A DNA stretch of 64,000 bases from Flexivirga caeni (lineage in GTDB: Bacteria; Actinomycetota; Actinomycetes; Actinomycetales; Dermatophilaceae), in assembly GCF_003724155.1 (NCBI RefSeq), contig NZ_RJJQ01000001.1:248001-312000 (forward strand), in the 5' to 3' direction. The notes beneath the pieces were generated by a model. That model was not told where the DNA came from, made no database searches, and saw only the letters and a program-made list of their open reading frames with translations. Within the stretch, counting starts at the first letter, position 1, and each line of letters begins with the position of its first letter. Made by a program: the position numbers and the translations under genes. Below are positions 34,225 to 43,411 of this stretch, in pieces.

Positions 34225-36107
34225 TTGCTGTCACCCTCGTCGTCGACGACCTCGGCGTCGACCACGTCGTCATCGCTGGAGGACGACTCCGACGCACCCG
34301 CGTCGGCGGGCTGCTCGGCGCCGGCGGAAGCGCTCGCACCGGCCTGCTGCTCTGCGGCATACAGGGCGGCGCCCATCTTCTGCGAGGCGTCGTTGACCTT
34401 GGTGGTCTTGGCCGAAATGTCCTCGGCAGAGGTGTTTTCGTCCTTCAGCGCGTCCTTGAGCTCGCTGACGGCCGCTTCGACCTCGGACTTGTCGGAAGCC
34501 GGCACCTTGTCGCCGTTGTCGGCGAGGAACTTCTCGGTCGAGTAGACGAGCTGCTCCGCGGTGTTGCGGGCCTCGGTCTCCTCGCGCCGCTTCTTGTCCT
34601 CGGCCGCGTGCTCCTCGGCGTCCTTGACCATGCGGTCGATGTCTTCCTTCGGCAGCGCCGAGCCGCCGGAGATGGTCATCGACTGCTCCTTGTTGGTGCC
34701 GCGGTCCTTAGCGGACACGTGCACGATGCCATTGGCGTCGATGTCGAAGGTGACCTCGATCTGCGGCACGCCACGCGGAGCGGGTGCGATGCCGGACAGC
34801 TCGAAGTTGCCGAGCGGCTTGTTGTCCTTGGCGAGCTCACGCTCACCCTGGAAGACCTGGATCTCCACCGACGGCTGGTTGTCCTCGGCGGTCGAGAAAA
34901 CCTCGGACCGCTTGGTCGGGATCGCAGTGTTGCGCTCGATCAGCTTGGTGAACAGACCACCCTTGGTCTCGATGCCGAGACTGAGCGGGGTGACGTCGAT
35001 GAGCAGCACGTCCTTGCGCTCACCCTTCAGCACCCCGGCCTGCAGCGCAGCACCCACCGCGACGACCTCGTCCGGGTTGACGCCCTTGTTGGGCTCCTTG
35101 CCGGTGAGGTCGTGCACGACCTGGGTCACTGCCGGCATACGGGTCGAACCGCCAACCAGGACAACGTGATCGATGTCCTTGACGGTGACGCCTGCGTCCT
35201 TCATGACCTGCTCGAACGGGCCCTTGGTGCGTGCCAGGAGGTCCTTGGTGAGGTCCTCGAACATGGCGCGGGTGATGGTCTCGTCCAGGTGGATCGGGCC
35301 GTTCTCGCCCATCGAGAGGTACTGCAGGCTGACGTTGGTCGACGTCGCGCCGGAGAGTTCCTTCTTGGCCTGCTCGGCGGCGTCCTGCAGACGCTGCATG
35401 GCGATCTTGTCCTTGGACAGGTCGACGCCGGTCTGGTTCTTCACCTGCTGGACGAGGTGGTTGACGATGCGCTGATCCCAGTCGTCACCACCGAGCTTGT
35501 TGTCGCCGCTGGTGGCCTTGACCTGGATGGTCGAGAAGCCGTCGTCGGGGTCCTTGCCGACTTCGAGCAGGGACACGTCGAAGGTGCCGCCACCGAGGTC
35601 GAAGACCAGGATGAGCTCGTCTTCCTTGCCCTTGTCGAGGCCGTAGGCGAGCGCCGCGGCGGTCGGCTCGTTGATGATGCGCAGCACGTTGAGGCCGGCG
35701 ATCTCACCGGCCTCCTTGGTGGCCTGGCGCTCGGCGTCGTCAAAGTATGCCGGGACGGTGATGACCGCGTCGGTCACCGGCTCGCCGAGGTAGGACTCCG
35801 CGTCCCGCTTCAGCTTCTGCAGGATGCGCGCCGAGATCTCCTGCGGCGTGTAGTCCTTGCCGTCGACTTCCTTCTTCCAGTCGGTGCCCATGTGGCGCTT
35901 GACCGAGCGGACGGTGCGGTCGACGTTGGTGACCGCCTGGCGCTTGGCGATGTCGCCGGCCAGCACGTCACCGTTCTTGGCGAAGGCGACGACGGACGGT
36001 GTGGTCCGCCCGCCCTCGGCGTTGGCGATGATTTCGGGGTCGTTGCCCTCCAGGACCGCGACCGCGGAGTTGGTGGTGCCGAGGTCGATGCCTACCGCAC
36101 GTCCCAT
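34221..36107 (-). CDS. dnaK: Molecular chaperone DnaK (Hsp70)
   Basis: 628 residues. The ATPase domain shows [12 protein letters not shown] near the N-terminus, [18 protein letters not shown] and [17 protein letters not shown]; the substrate domain follows the [17 protein letters not shown] linker, and the tail is rich in Asp/Glu/Ser and ends DDEGDSK. GGGAGAA lies 7 bases before ATG 36107. Two HspR-type HAIR sites upstream (36184-36204 and 36240-36266) and hspR at the operon end point to autoregulation by DnaK-HspR. Confidence 0.98.
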   Translation of the reverse strand: MGRAVGIDLGTTNSAVAVLEGNDPEIIANAEGGRTTPSVVAFAKNGDVLAGDIAKRQAVTNVDRTVRSVKRHMGTDWKKEVDGKDYTPQEISARILQKLKRDAESYLGEPVTDAVITVPAYFDDAERQATKEAGEIAGLNVLRIINEPTAAALAYGLDKGKEDELILVFDLGGGTFDVSLLEVGKDPDDGFSTIQVKATSGDNKLGGDDWDQRIVNHLVQQVKNQTGVDLSKDKIAMQRLQDAAEQAKKELSGATSTNVSLQYLSMGENGPIHLDETITRAMFEDLTKDLLARTKGPFEQVMKDAGVTVKDIDHVVLVGGSTRMPAVTQVVHDLTGKEPNKGVNPDEVVAVGAALQAGVLKGERKDVLLIDVTPLSLGIETKGGLFTKLIERNTAIPTKRSEVFSTAEDNQPSVEIQVFQGERELAKDNKPLGNFELSGIAPAPRGVPQIEVTFDIDANGIVHVSAKDRGTNKEQSMTISGGSALPKEDIDRMVKDAEEHAAEDKKRREETEARNTAEQLVYSTEKFLADNGDKVPASDKSEVEAAVSELKDALKDENTSAEDISAKTTKVNDASQKMGAALYAAEQQAGASASAGAEQPADAGASESSSSDDDVVDAEVVDDEGDSK

Positions 36108-36183
36108 GTTCGTTTCTCCCTTGGTTGTGGGTTCGTATGTCGTGTCACGCCGGACACAGAGCAGCTTCGCCGTTGTCTGCGAA

Positions 36184-36204
36184 GTTGACTGCCTCCGACT
36201 CAAC
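36184..36204. promoter_or_regulatory. HAIR-like operator of dnaK, proximal
   Basis: GTTGACT, 7-nt centre, ACTCAAC: right half identical to the HspR consensus core, left half with one inner change. It lies 77 bp upstream of the dnaK ATG, about 59 bp centre to centre from the distal site. Confidence 0.7.
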
Positions 36205-36239
36205 TCCGGCGCCGCGGCCATGTCAAACCGGCGGCTCCA

Positions 36240-36266
36240 AAGTTGCGCTTACTAGACTCAACTTTA
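36240..36266. promoter_or_regulatory. HAIR operator of dnaK, distal
   Basis: AAAGTTGCG, 9-nt centre, CTCAACTTT; the core GTTGCGC-N7-ACTCAAC fits the HspR consensus. Its outer AAAGTTG/CAACTTT arms are the same as at clpB. Confidence 0.85.
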
Positions 36267-36361
36267 AGGTAGGTCGAATGATTCCCGGTTGCGGGGAGAA
36301 TTTTCGGCGGGCGCTGCTGCTGGCCGCACGATCGCCCGGGCCGAGCGAGGCGGGTCCAGTC

Positions 36362-36901
36362 TCAAGGACGTGACCAGCAGACTTCTCCCTCTTCGACTCG
36401 AAGCCTGCTGAAGCCGGCTCGGGCTACAACAGACTCCGAAGCGCTGTTGCTCGGGTCAATCCGAGCGTAGATGTGTCGAAATCCGGCGTGTAGTGCAGCG
36501 TCACTGAGCGCGACCAGCGCCGCAGTTGCCCATCCACGACCACGGTGACGGGGATGGATGAGGAACGACACATCACTGGCGACCTCCGACGTGGCGATGT
36601 TGTGCAGGTATGCGGACCCCAGGACGGTGTCGGCGTCGGGCAGAGTCACCGCGTAGTGGAATGCGGTCCCCGCAGCGCGAGACCCAGCCGCTCGAAGCAC
36701 GAACTCGGTCGCGCGGTTCGCGTCATACGGCTGGGGAACGTCGATGTACTGCATGGACACCGGATCGCGATAGATCTCCGTCAGTGCCGTGACGTCCTGT
36801 GCGCACCACGGGCGCAAGATCACGGTGCTGGCAACGATCACGGGCTCGGGCTCGATCCGCACGATTGGACCGTACCAAGGCAGTTGACAATTCAGGCTCA
36901 C
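36362..36901 (-). CDS. GNAT acetyltransferase, RimJ/RimL-like
   Basis: 179 residues. N-terminal TVILRPWCAQDVTALTEIYRDP is typical of RimJ/L-type enzymes, the acetyl-CoA loop is IHPRHRGRGWATAALVAL, and the end motif FRHIYARIDPSNSASESVVARAGFSR is conserved. GTG 36901 gives the longest form; an internal GTG near 36862 (VRIEPEPVIVAS) is also possible. It may acetylate a protein N-terminus or a small molecule. First gene of an accessory stretch that runs to about 47.2 kb. Confidence 0.83.
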   Translation of the reverse strand: MSLNCQLPWYGPIVRIEPEPVIVASTVILRPWCAQDVTALTEIYRDPVSMQYIDVPQPYDANRATEFVLRAAGSRAAGTAFHYAVTLPDADTVLGSAYLHNIATSEVASDVSFLIHPRHRGRGWATAALVALSDAALHAGFRHIYARIDPSNSASESVVARAGFSRLRVEEGEVCWSRP

Positions 36902-37112
36902 CTGACGCCCCCACGGCCTTGATCACCAGCCAGGTGCGGCGACGATCCTGCGCACGTGGCTCACGGTGTGACTGCCCGGCGCCGTCCAACCTTCGATCCA
37001 GCGATCAAGCCGATGGAGAGGCACGCGATGGTCCTGCTCGGCGGACGCGGTTGAATACTGCCAGCCACATCTCGACTCGATGGAACTACGCGTGCCAGCC
37101 GCCCTGCGCGCC

Positions 37113-37691
37113 CTACCAGCCGTTCGCGGTCAGCGCACTGATAGCACGAGGCAAGTGAGGTTCGCGGCGCATTGGATCAAGAGCGTCGAGTTCTGTTTCC
37201 GTCCACCAGCGCACTGCAGCGAACTCGCGCTCATCGGGCCGCAGCGGTTCGTGAATCTCGCCGACGATGGCGTACCACAAGGTGACATCGACGTGCCGAG
37301 ATTCGGGTGCGCCGACGGTCTCGGTAACAGTCAGAAAGAACGGCTGCTCGTGGTGGGCGGGGTGAAAGTGCGCGTCGATACCAAGTTCCTCACGCGTTTC
37401 CCGACGGACAGTCTCAGCCGGGTGCTCGCCAGGCTCGACATGCCCACCTGTTGGGAGCCAGAGCCCAGCCAGCCGGTGGTCACACAACAGCACCTGGCGG
37501 GCGTCGGGGTCGCCCAGGAGGAAATACGAAACCAAGTGCGGCGACGGAGTCTTGGGTTTGGCTCGTCGGAACACGTCTGCTGTTGAGCTCAACCAGTCAA
37601 GCGCCCATTGCTTGTGTCCCGCCGCCAGTTCATCTCGCGTCTCCATCGCGCGGATGGTCTGAGCAACGCTGGCCACGACCGCTTCGTACAT
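37113..37691 (-). CDS. NUDIX hydrolase
   Basis: 192 residues. The NUDIX box runs from GGHVEPGEHPAETVRR to ETREELGID. An N-terminal helical part (MYEAVVASVAQTIRAMETRDELA) precedes the fold, as in small-molecule-cleaving NUDIX proteins. ATG 37691 is preferred; GTG 37721 would add ten residues. It is divergent from the isochorismatase-NUDIX fusion with a 50-bp spacer, so the two may be co-regulated. Confidence 0.88.
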   Translation of the reverse strand: MYEAVVASVAQTIRAMETRDELAAGHKQWALDWLSSTADVFRRAKPKTPSPHLVSYFLLGDPDARQVLLCDHRLAGLWLPTGGHVEPGEHPAETVRRETREELGIDAHFHPAHHEQPFFLTVTETVGAPESRHVDVTLWYAIVGEIHEPLRPDEREFAAVRWWTETELDALDPMRREPHLPRAISALTANGW

Positions 37692-37741
37692 GCACGGGAT
37701 GGTGCCACAGCGGACAGACACGCATAGTTAGCCTGTCACGC

Positions 37742-38743
37742 ATGTGTGCGCCGCCTCAGGCCACCGCACTGATTGTGGTGGACATGCAAGCGGGATTCGT
37801 CGACGGCGACTGCGCATTGCCGCAGATGCCAACAGTGGTGCCTGCGGTGCGGCAGCAACTGGAGTCAGCTCGAACAGCCGGGGCACTGGTGATCTTCCTG
37901 CAGAACGATGGATCGGCTGGTGCCATCGACGAACCCGAGACACCGGGCTGGGAACTGGTCCTCGACCTCAGAGCTGATGACGTACTCGTGCGCAAGCAGC
38001 ACGACAGCGGCTTCGCTGGCACCGACTTGGCAGCGATCCTGAAACGAAATCGGGTTGAGACGATCTCGATCTGTGGGGTGATGTCCGAGATGTGCGTCGC
38101 CGCTGCGGCACGGGATGCGATGGAGCGCGGCTTCACCGTCGTGCTGGCGCACGACAGTCACGGAACCTACCCCGTGCCGGCATATGCGGATGGCGAGCGC
38201 GCGGTCAGCGCCATTGATGCCGCACGAGCTGCTGAATGGTCGCTCGGGGATGGCATCCACATTCCACCCCGCGCGGTCGATGTGCAGTTCGGCGCTGTTC
38301 TTCGACGCCAACGTGTAGCGGCCCTGATCCAGCGTGACGGGCTCCTCCTCGTCGTCCGTCACCGTGCGCGGGGGCGATCGGGCCGCCATGACGGTGAGCT
38401 CTACCTAACACCGCCGGGTGGCAGTGTGGAGCCGTCGGAGGCTCTTATCGACGCATTGACCAGAGAGGTGAAGGAGGAGGTCAATCTCGTTGTGTCAGCC
38501 GCAGAGTTCGTGACCTGCATCGAACACACCGGCGGCAGCACGACACTCTTCGAGACCTCCGTCGAGGCAGGCGATCCAGTGCTGGGAGTCGACCCAGAAC
38601 TGGAGTGTGACTGTCCCGTCCTGGTTGGCCTGGACTGGATCCCCGCTCCGCCGACTGAGTCCTGGAGTGGTCCAGTTGGTCTCTCCCAACTCAGTATCAG
38701 TGTCTCTGCGCAAACAACGACGGGACCGCAGGCGGCAGAGTGA
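37742..38743 (+). CDS. Fusion of isochorismatase-like cysteine hydrolase and NUDIX hydrolase
   Basis: 333 residues with two enzyme domains in one frame. Residues 1-190 are an isochorismatase-fold amidohydrolase with triad Asp14 (LIVVDMQAGF), Lys85 (VRKQHDSGF) and Cys118 (CGVMSEMCVAAA), as in nicotinamidase or ureidoacrylate hydrolase. Residues about 205-320 are a NUDIX domain with GGSVEPSEALIDALTREVKEEV. The joint suggests consecutive handling of one metabolite, for example nucleotide or NAD breakdown products; the substrate is unknown. Confidence 0.88.
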   Translation: MCAPPQATALIVVDMQAGFVDGDCALPQMPTVVPAVRQQLESARTAGALVIFLQNDGSAGAIDEPETPGWELVLDLRADDVLVRKQHDSGFAGTDLAAILKRNRVETISICGVMSEMCVAAAARDAMERGFTVVLAHDSHGTYPVPAYADGERAVSAIDAARAAEWSLGDGIHIPPRAVDVQFGAVLRRQRVAALIQRDGLLLVVRHRARGRSGRHDGELYLTPPGGSVEPSEALIDALTREVKEEVNLVVSAAEFVTCIEHTGGSTTLFETSVEAGDPVLGVDPELECDCPVLVGLDWIPAPPTESWSGPVGLSQLSISVSAQTTTGPQAAE

Positions 38744-38846
38744 GTGATCTGGCGAGCCACCCGGACGCCATACGAGGCCACCGTTGCGAGGCTGTGACCA
38801 CGATCGGCAGTTCCGGTGCCACCATGCGCGGCGGTAGGTTGACGCG

Positions 38847-39680
38847 GTGCGCCCCACGGTCACCTCGGTAGCTCAACCTGGCCACGCCAATGAGGACGCT
38901 GTCGCCCTCGGACCTGGCGTGGTGGTGCTGATTGATGGCGCCGGGCTTCCGGCGAGGCTGCGCAGCGGGTGCACCCACACGGTCCGGTGGTATGCCCGCA
39001 CGTTGGCCGACGCCTACCGAGACGCTCTCGGCCGCGCCGACGTCGACATTCGCACCGCCTTTGCGCGGGCTCTGAGTTTGGTTGCGGCAAGCCATGGACC
39101 AGGCTGCGACCTGGACCGCGGGTCGCCGAGCGGCACTGTCGCCGCCTGGCGGATCGGCGCCGAGCAGGTCGAGTACCTCGTGCTTGGCGACGCGTCCGTC
39201 ATTCTCAGCGACCCCGCCGGCGGCGTCAGCGAAGTCACTGATGACCGGCTCGCAACCGTCACTGCACCAATCATCGCCAGCCACCTGAGAGATCGAGCCG
39301 CACGGGGACTGACAACCACACCTGATGACCTGCGTGAGGCGCGTCGGGCCGCGGTGGAACTGACCCGCAACACGTCGGGCGGATTCTGGTGCTGCCACCA
39401 CGACCCGGCGGCGGCCGACCATGCGATCGTGGGAACGCTTTGTCGCACTGACGTGGCTTCTCTCGTCGCCGCTTCCGATGGCGCCACCCGCGGGTATCAG
39501 CTGCTCGGGATCCACACGGTGCAGGACGTCGCGCGCCTCGCCGCCAATGGCGACGGCGACGAGGTGATCGCCGAGATCCGGGCTGAGGAAGAACGAACCG
39601 ACCGGCTCACCGATCAGGGGATGAAGAAGGACGACGACGCCACCCTCGTCGCAGCTGTCGTCACAGCTCTCAGCAGCTGA
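38847..39680 (+). CDS. PP2C-type protein phosphatase
   Basis: 277-residue PPM-fold protein. Metal-binding motifs are NEDAVAL near the N-terminus, VVLIDGAG, a central YLVLGDASVIL, ASDGATRG and the terminal KDDDATLVAAVV. All aspartates expected for the two-metal site are seen. No membrane or forkhead-associated domain is attached. It may act in a local Ser/Thr phosphorylation or partner-switch circuit, but no kinase or anti-sigma antagonist gene is adjacent. Start GTG 38847. Confidence 0.85.
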   Translation: MRPTVTSVAQPGHANEDAVALGPGVVVLIDGAGLPARLRSGCTHTVRWYARTLADAYRDALGRADVDIRTAFARALSLVAASHGPGCDLDRGSPSGTVAAWRIGAEQVEYLVLGDASVILSDPAGGVSEVTDDRLATVTAPIIASHLRDRAARGLTTTPDDLREARRAAVELTRNTSGGFWCCHHDPAAADHAIVGTLCRTDVASLVAASDGATRGYQLLGIHTVQDVARLAANGDGDEVIAEIRAEEERTDRLTDQGMKKDDDATLVAAVVTALSS

Positions 39681-39813
39681 TACCGCCGGATATTCCGCCT
39701 TCAAGAAGCCAGAGGCAGTCGCCGGGTCGCGGCCGGAGCGAGCTCATTCAGGATGCTGCACAGATGCGCGCCGACCAACAAGCTGGTCGGCTGGCAGGTC
39801 GTAAACTGACTGC

Positions 39814-40083
39814 ATGGGCCTGACGCTGGCGGAAGTGCTCGACGCGGCTCGCGCACTGTCACGTTCGGAACGGGCTACGGTCGCCCAGGAACTCATCGCC
39901 ACGCTTGCGACCACTGACGATGTCGATGAAGCCCGTCATACCCAGCTGAAGGACGCCGTTGATTTCGGGCTTGACCAGATCGAACGCGGAGAGGGCATCC
40001 GCGTGCCGGCAGGGGAATTGCGCGACTACCTCCACGGGTTGGGCCGCGAGGCGACTGAGCGAGTCACGCGACGACCAGCGTGA
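39814..40083 (+). CDS. Antitoxin-like protein (addiction module component)
   Basis: 89-residue helical acidic protein resembling the RelB/StbD-type addiction module component family (MGLTLAEVLDAARALSRSERATVAQELIATLA). The C-terminal part (RGEGIRVPAGELRDYLHGLGRE) would wrap the toxin. The next frame begins as GTGA overlap with a ParE-like toxin, but that is cut after about 23 residues, so this antitoxin is orphaned. Confidence 0.75.
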   Translation: MGLTLAEVLDAARALSRSERATVAQELIATLATTDDVDEARHTQLKDAVDFGLDQIERGEGIRVPAGELRDYLHGLGREATERVTRRPA

Positions 40084-40172
40084 CATTTGACATTGATCTT
40101 GCCCCGGCTGCTCGTGCCGACATCGTTGACGTGCTGGCGTGGACCTATGGCTCGGTGATGTTCAGCGTGTAG
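40080..40172 (+). pseudogene. Truncated ParE/RelE-like toxin
   Basis: GTG 40080 overlaps the antitoxin stop. The first residues VTFDIDLAPAARADIVDVLA fit a ParE N-terminus (strand 1 and helix 1), but the frame then runs into the 3' end of the GNAT gene and stops at 40172. The catalytic core is absent. Confidence 0.7.
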
Positions 40173-40591
40173 TAGCGCGTGGCTCCGGATGCGTGATGCA
40201 ACTGAAATCCTGCCGCCTCGTACAGCCGTATGGCGTCGGGCTGGCGATCGCTCGTGTCGAGGCGGATCAGCGTGCAGCCATCCCGGCGGGCCGTTGCGAC
40301 GGCAACTGCGAGAAGCCGCCGGCCGAGCCCGCAGCCGCGCTGCTCGGGCCGCAGGTACATCCGCTTGAGCGTGGTCACCCTGTTGTCTGGCGGGGTGAGA
40401 GCGACTGAACCGACGACGGCACCGCCGAGACGGACCACCCATACGTGCCCGTAGTAGGCGGTCGGGTCTTCGAGGTCCGCGTCAAGCTCCGGGTCGAAGC
40501 CGAAGCCGAACTCAGCATGGACGTCGTTGACCAGCTCGGCGAATCCGCGCCGGTCCTGCTCGGTGTAGACCGTCACGGTCGGCTCGCTCAC
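40145..40591 (-). CDS. GNAT acetyltransferase
   Basis: 148 residues. The acetyl-CoA loop is LRPEQRGCGLGRRLLAVAV, preceded by VVGSVALTPPDNRVTTLKRMY and followed by LIRLDTSDRQPDAIRLYEAAGFQ, typical of single-domain GNATs annotated as MarR-associated or stress acetyltransferases. GTG 40591 gives MSEPTVTV. Its 3' end occupies the place where the ParE toxin body should be, so its arrival may have destroyed that gene. Confidence 0.85.
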   Translation of the reverse strand: MSEPTVTVYTEQDRRGFAELVNDVHAEFGFGFDPELDADLEDPTAYYGHVWVVRLGGAVVGSVALTPPDNRVTTLKRMYLRPEQRGCGLGRRLLAVAVATARRDGCTLIRLDTSDRQPDAIRLYEAAGFQLHHASGATRYYTLNITEP

Positions 40592-40669
40592 ATCTGCATC
40601 GTGGCATCCGGGACAGCCACCTCACCGGCGGCAGCCCACCGGCTTTCCCACAACGAGAAGGTGGAGGGT

Positions 40670-40692
40670 GCCGAAGCCCGGATGGCTTCGGC
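40670..40692. repeat. Small hairpin in the GNAT/GrpB divergent spacer
   Basis: GCCGAAGCC, 5-nt loop, GGCTTCGGC. It lies in the 225-bp divergent region between 40591 and 40817, which otherwise shows no feature. No T-run. Confidence 0.5.
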
Positions 40693-40816
40693 CCGGCGCA
40701 CCTTCGCGGATGCCCTCCACGACCGGCAACCTGGTCGCCGGGCGCGTTCCGGATGACCGCTCCACCAAGTGCAGCGGTCAGCGATGCTCTGGCCGTCCGC
40801 ACATATTCTCGGGTTC

Positions 40817-41362
40817 GTGGAGGACCGATCGACATACCCAGCCGCGGGAATCATTGCCTACGACCCCGCGTGGACCACTCGGTATGACGAAGTCGCCGCG
40901 CAGCTTGCTGAAGCCACGGGTGGGTGGCACGCCGAACACATCGGGTCGACCTCCGTGCCCGGGCTTGCTGCCAAGCCCGTCATCGACATCGCGGTATGCG
41001 TCCCGCAGGGCCGTCACGCACATGACCGAACCGCGGAACTCCTCGCCGCCGGCTGGACTAAACCAGCCAGCATCGGGTCCCACGACTGCTGCTTCCTCCT
41101 CGTCGACGATGTCCGCACCGCGATCGCGCACTTCTTTCCCGAGGCGCACTGGGACACGGCCCATCAACGATTGTTCGCCCAGTGGTTGCGCGAGCATCCA
41201 TCTGATCGAGACGTGTACGCAGCACTCAAAATCAGGCTGCACCAGGACCGCACGTGGGGACGTGCGTACACCCGTGGCAAGACCGCCTTCATCCAGCGGA
41301 TCGTCGACAAGGCCCGAGCGCAACACGACCTGCCACCGATCCCGATCTGGGACAAGGACTGA
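40817..41362 (+). CDS. GrpB/UPF0157 family protein
   Basis: 181 residues, nucleotidyltransferase-fold GrpB family often fused to dephospho-CoA kinase in other bacteria; function not established. Conserved segments are IIAYDPAWTTRYDEVAAQL, EHIGSTSVPGLAAKPVIDIAV and FFPEAHWDTAHQRLFAQWLREHP. GTG 40817 gives VEDRSTYPAAG and begins close to the conserved part. Confidence 0.88.
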   Translation: MEDRSTYPAAGIIAYDPAWTTRYDEVAAQLAEATGGWHAEHIGSTSVPGLAAKPVIDIAVCVPQGRHAHDRTAELLAAGWTKPASIGSHDCCFLLVDDVRTAIAHFFPEAHWDTAHQRLFAQWLREHPSDRDVYAALKIRLHQDRTWGRAYTRGKTAFIQRIVDKARAQHDLPPIPIWDKD

Positions 41363-41435
41363 TGACCGAAACCTGCTCAGCAGCGCGGTCCAACTATGCG
41401 AGACCGCCGGGTCTCGAAGCTGCTGTGCGGCATAG

Positions 41436-42160
41436 TTATTCGGGGAGCTGAGCCGAGGCGAGGACACGGTGCACCTTCCCGTGGAACGCCGACCACCCGC
41501 GTCCCTCGCGAATCAGATCTTCAATAGCAGGGTCGGGCGAATCAATCTCGGCCGCGCGTCGATAGATGATCAGTTGACGCTCCAGCCAGGCAGGTCGTCC
41601 TGCAACGACGTCGACGCGCAATCCTGCGGACTCCAACAGGGCGCGCACGCTTCGCGGGAAGCGGGTCGCCGCATCGTCATACCCCTCCCACGTGGTGAAG
41701 ACGAAGCGGCCCCAAGCCGCAGCACTCGTGCCGCTTCCGCGACGAGCGCACGGGGATCCTCGACCAACTGCAGCACGTCGATGCTGACCACGGCATCCGC
41801 GCTGCCGGACGGTAGCCCGGCCGCCGCAACGTCGCACACGAGGAAGTCGGCAGCGACATTCGCGAAGGACGTTCTCCTACTCCGGGCGTCGGCTATGGCC
41901 ACTGTCGAGGAGTCCACCCCGATCAACCGCGCACCACTCTGCGCAGCCAGCCACAAACCCGGTCCGCCCCGTCCACACCCCAGGTCGACCAGCGTGTCCC
42001 CGGGTCGCAACTGCAGCATCCGGCCGACTTCGCGCATCCCCGACAGGGGAACGAAGGAGAAGGGCGCAATCTCCGGCGGCATACCCCCGCCGAAAAGCGC
42101 CGCGTGAGAGTCACTGCGCCGCCACCGGAGGTAGCCCTCGTCAAAGTTGCTATCGATCAC
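41436..42160 (-). pseudogene. SAM-dependent methyltransferase with single-base frameshift
   Basis: The first part (GTG 42160, VIDSNFDEGYLRWRRSDSH; motif I VDLGCGRGGPGLWLA; VLQLVEDPRALVAEAARVLRLG) and the last part (GRFVFTTWEGYDDAATRFP through VHRVLASAQLPE, stop 41436) are in different frames. They join at a run of four G (41710-41713, C on the plus strand); one more base there would restore a single protein of about 240 residues. AGGTGGG precedes the start. It may be a real lesion, a phase-variable tract or a sequencing error. Divergent from TetR. Confidence 0.8.
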
Positions 42161-42187
42161 GGACCCACCTTTCCTTCTTGCCACAGA

Positions 42188-42207
42188 TATTTACCAGTTG
42201 GAAAATA
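42188..42207. promoter_or_regulatory. Candidate TetR operator
   Basis: TATTTACCA, 2-nt centre, TGGAAAATA: 8 of 9 bases paired. It sits 5 bp before the TetR ATG and 27 bp from the start of the divergent methyltransferase, so bound repressor would block both. Confidence 0.6.
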
Positions 42208-42212
42208 ACTGT

Positions 42213-42830
42213 ATGACGACACCGCGGCGCCGGCGCACTCCGGAACAGGCACGCTCCGAGATCCTGCGCGCGGCAACCCAATTGATCGCTCGCGACGGGC
42301 CGGACGGGACCAGTTTGCGCCGCATCGCGCAGGTTGCGGACGTCACCCACGCGCTGATCGTGCACTACTTCGGCAGCTACGCCCACCTGGTGGAGGAGGT
42401 CCTGATCGCCGCCAACCAGCGATATCGCGAACAGCTGCGTGACCGGATGCGTGCCGATCACGGCATTCCCTACGCGGAGGGGGTGACCGCCGTGCTGTTC
42501 GAGCTGCTGGCCGACGAGCAGTATCTGCGGCTGTGGGCATGGACGATGCTGCATGCCGGCCCGGACCTGGCTCCGTCCGGCCTGGCGGGTTTCGTCGACA
42601 CCCTCGAGGAAGGAATCCGGATCGTGTTGCCCGGCACCACTCCCGACCGGGCCCGGATCGAACAAGTAGTGCTGCTCGCCCTCGCCAGTTCGTACGGCTT
42701 CGCGCTGGGCCACCGGAGCTGGCTCACCGGACTCGGGCACGACCCGGACAACCCGGCGCAACTCGAGGAATTCCGCCATTCGGTGGCGCGAATTCTCGCG
42801 TGGTATCTCGAAGCCAGCGACGACTCATGA
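42213..42830 (+). CDS. TetR-family regulator
   Basis: 205 residues. HTH region RSEILRAATQLIARDGPDGTSLRRIAQVADVTHALIVHYFGSYAHLVEEVL, then a mostly helical ligand domain. ATG 42213 follows the palindrome 42188-42207. The stop overlaps the next membrane protein gene as ATGA, so both form an operon that is divergent from the frameshifted methyltransferase. Ligand unknown. Confidence 0.9.
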   Translation: MTTPRRRRTPEQARSEILRAATQLIARDGPDGTSLRRIAQVADVTHALIVHYFGSYAHLVEEVLIAANQRYREQLRDRMRADHGIPYAEGVTAVLFELLADEQYLRLWAWTMLHAGPDLAPSGLAGFVDTLEEGIRIVLPGTTPDRARIEQVVLLALASSYGFALGHRSWLTGLGHDPDNPAQLEEFRHSVARILAWYLEASDDS

Positions 42831-43366
42831 CAGCGGCGGTGCACACAGCGGGGGCATCTCAGGGGCCGGGCGCCGTCCCGCTGCTGATCGGGCTGGCGGT
42901 GATCGTGCTGCTCATCGCACGCCGGACCCGAGGCACGCGGCTGACCGCGCACCGGCTCTTCGTGCTCCCGGTGATCGTGACGGTGTTCGGGCTCGCTGTC
43001 CTCCTCCCCGGGCTGAACCCGGGTCACTTGCGAACCGTCGACTACGCCGTGCTGACGCTGGACGTGCTGCTCTCGTTGCTGCTCGGCGTGGCGCGGGGCG
43101 CTTCGGTGCTGATCTACCCGTATGACGGCACGACCTGGTTTCGCTACCCGTCGCTCACTGTCGCGCTCTGGGTGGTTTCCCTCGTCGCACGAGTTGCACT
43201 CGGCGTGGCCGGACGGCACGAGGGCGCCACGCCGGTCGTCACCACTGACGCGGTGTTGTTCATGCTCGGCCTGTCGCTGCTCACGCAGAACGTCGTCGTG
43301 TGGGTGCGGCGCGGACAGGTCCGCCATACAGGTAATTCACCAGCCGAGAAGCCGGCCGGCCCGTAG
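42827..43366 (+). CDS. Small multi-pass membrane protein, DUF1453/CcdC-like
   Basis: 179 residues with five hydrophobic segments (VPLLIGLAVIVLLI; LFVLPVIVTVFGLAVLLPGL; YAVLTLDVLLSLLLGVARG; LTVALWVVSLVARVALGV; AVLFMLGLSLLTQNVVVWV). ARRTRGTRL after helix 1 and RGASVLIYPYDG-TWFRY in the middle resemble DUF1453/CcdC-like proteins. Translationally coupled to the TetR regulator. Function unknown. Confidence 0.75.
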   Translation: MTAAVHTAGASQGPGAVPLLIGLAVIVLLIARRTRGTRLTAHRLFVLPVIVTVFGLAVLLPGLNPGHLRTVDYAVLTLDVLLSLLLGVARGASVLIYPYDGTTWFRYPSLTVALWVVSLVARVALGVAGRHEGATPVVTTDAVLFMLGLSLLTQNVVVWVRRGQVRHTGNSPAEKPAGP

Positions 43367-43411
43367 ACTGCAGGGCGTTCAGGTCCACTGCGAGCAGGAA
43401 GGGGGAGGGTC

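Noticed and set aside
40592-40816. Small gene in the GNAT/GrpB divergent spacer
   Set aside because: No start with ribosome-binding site and protein-like composition; only a short hairpin was seen.
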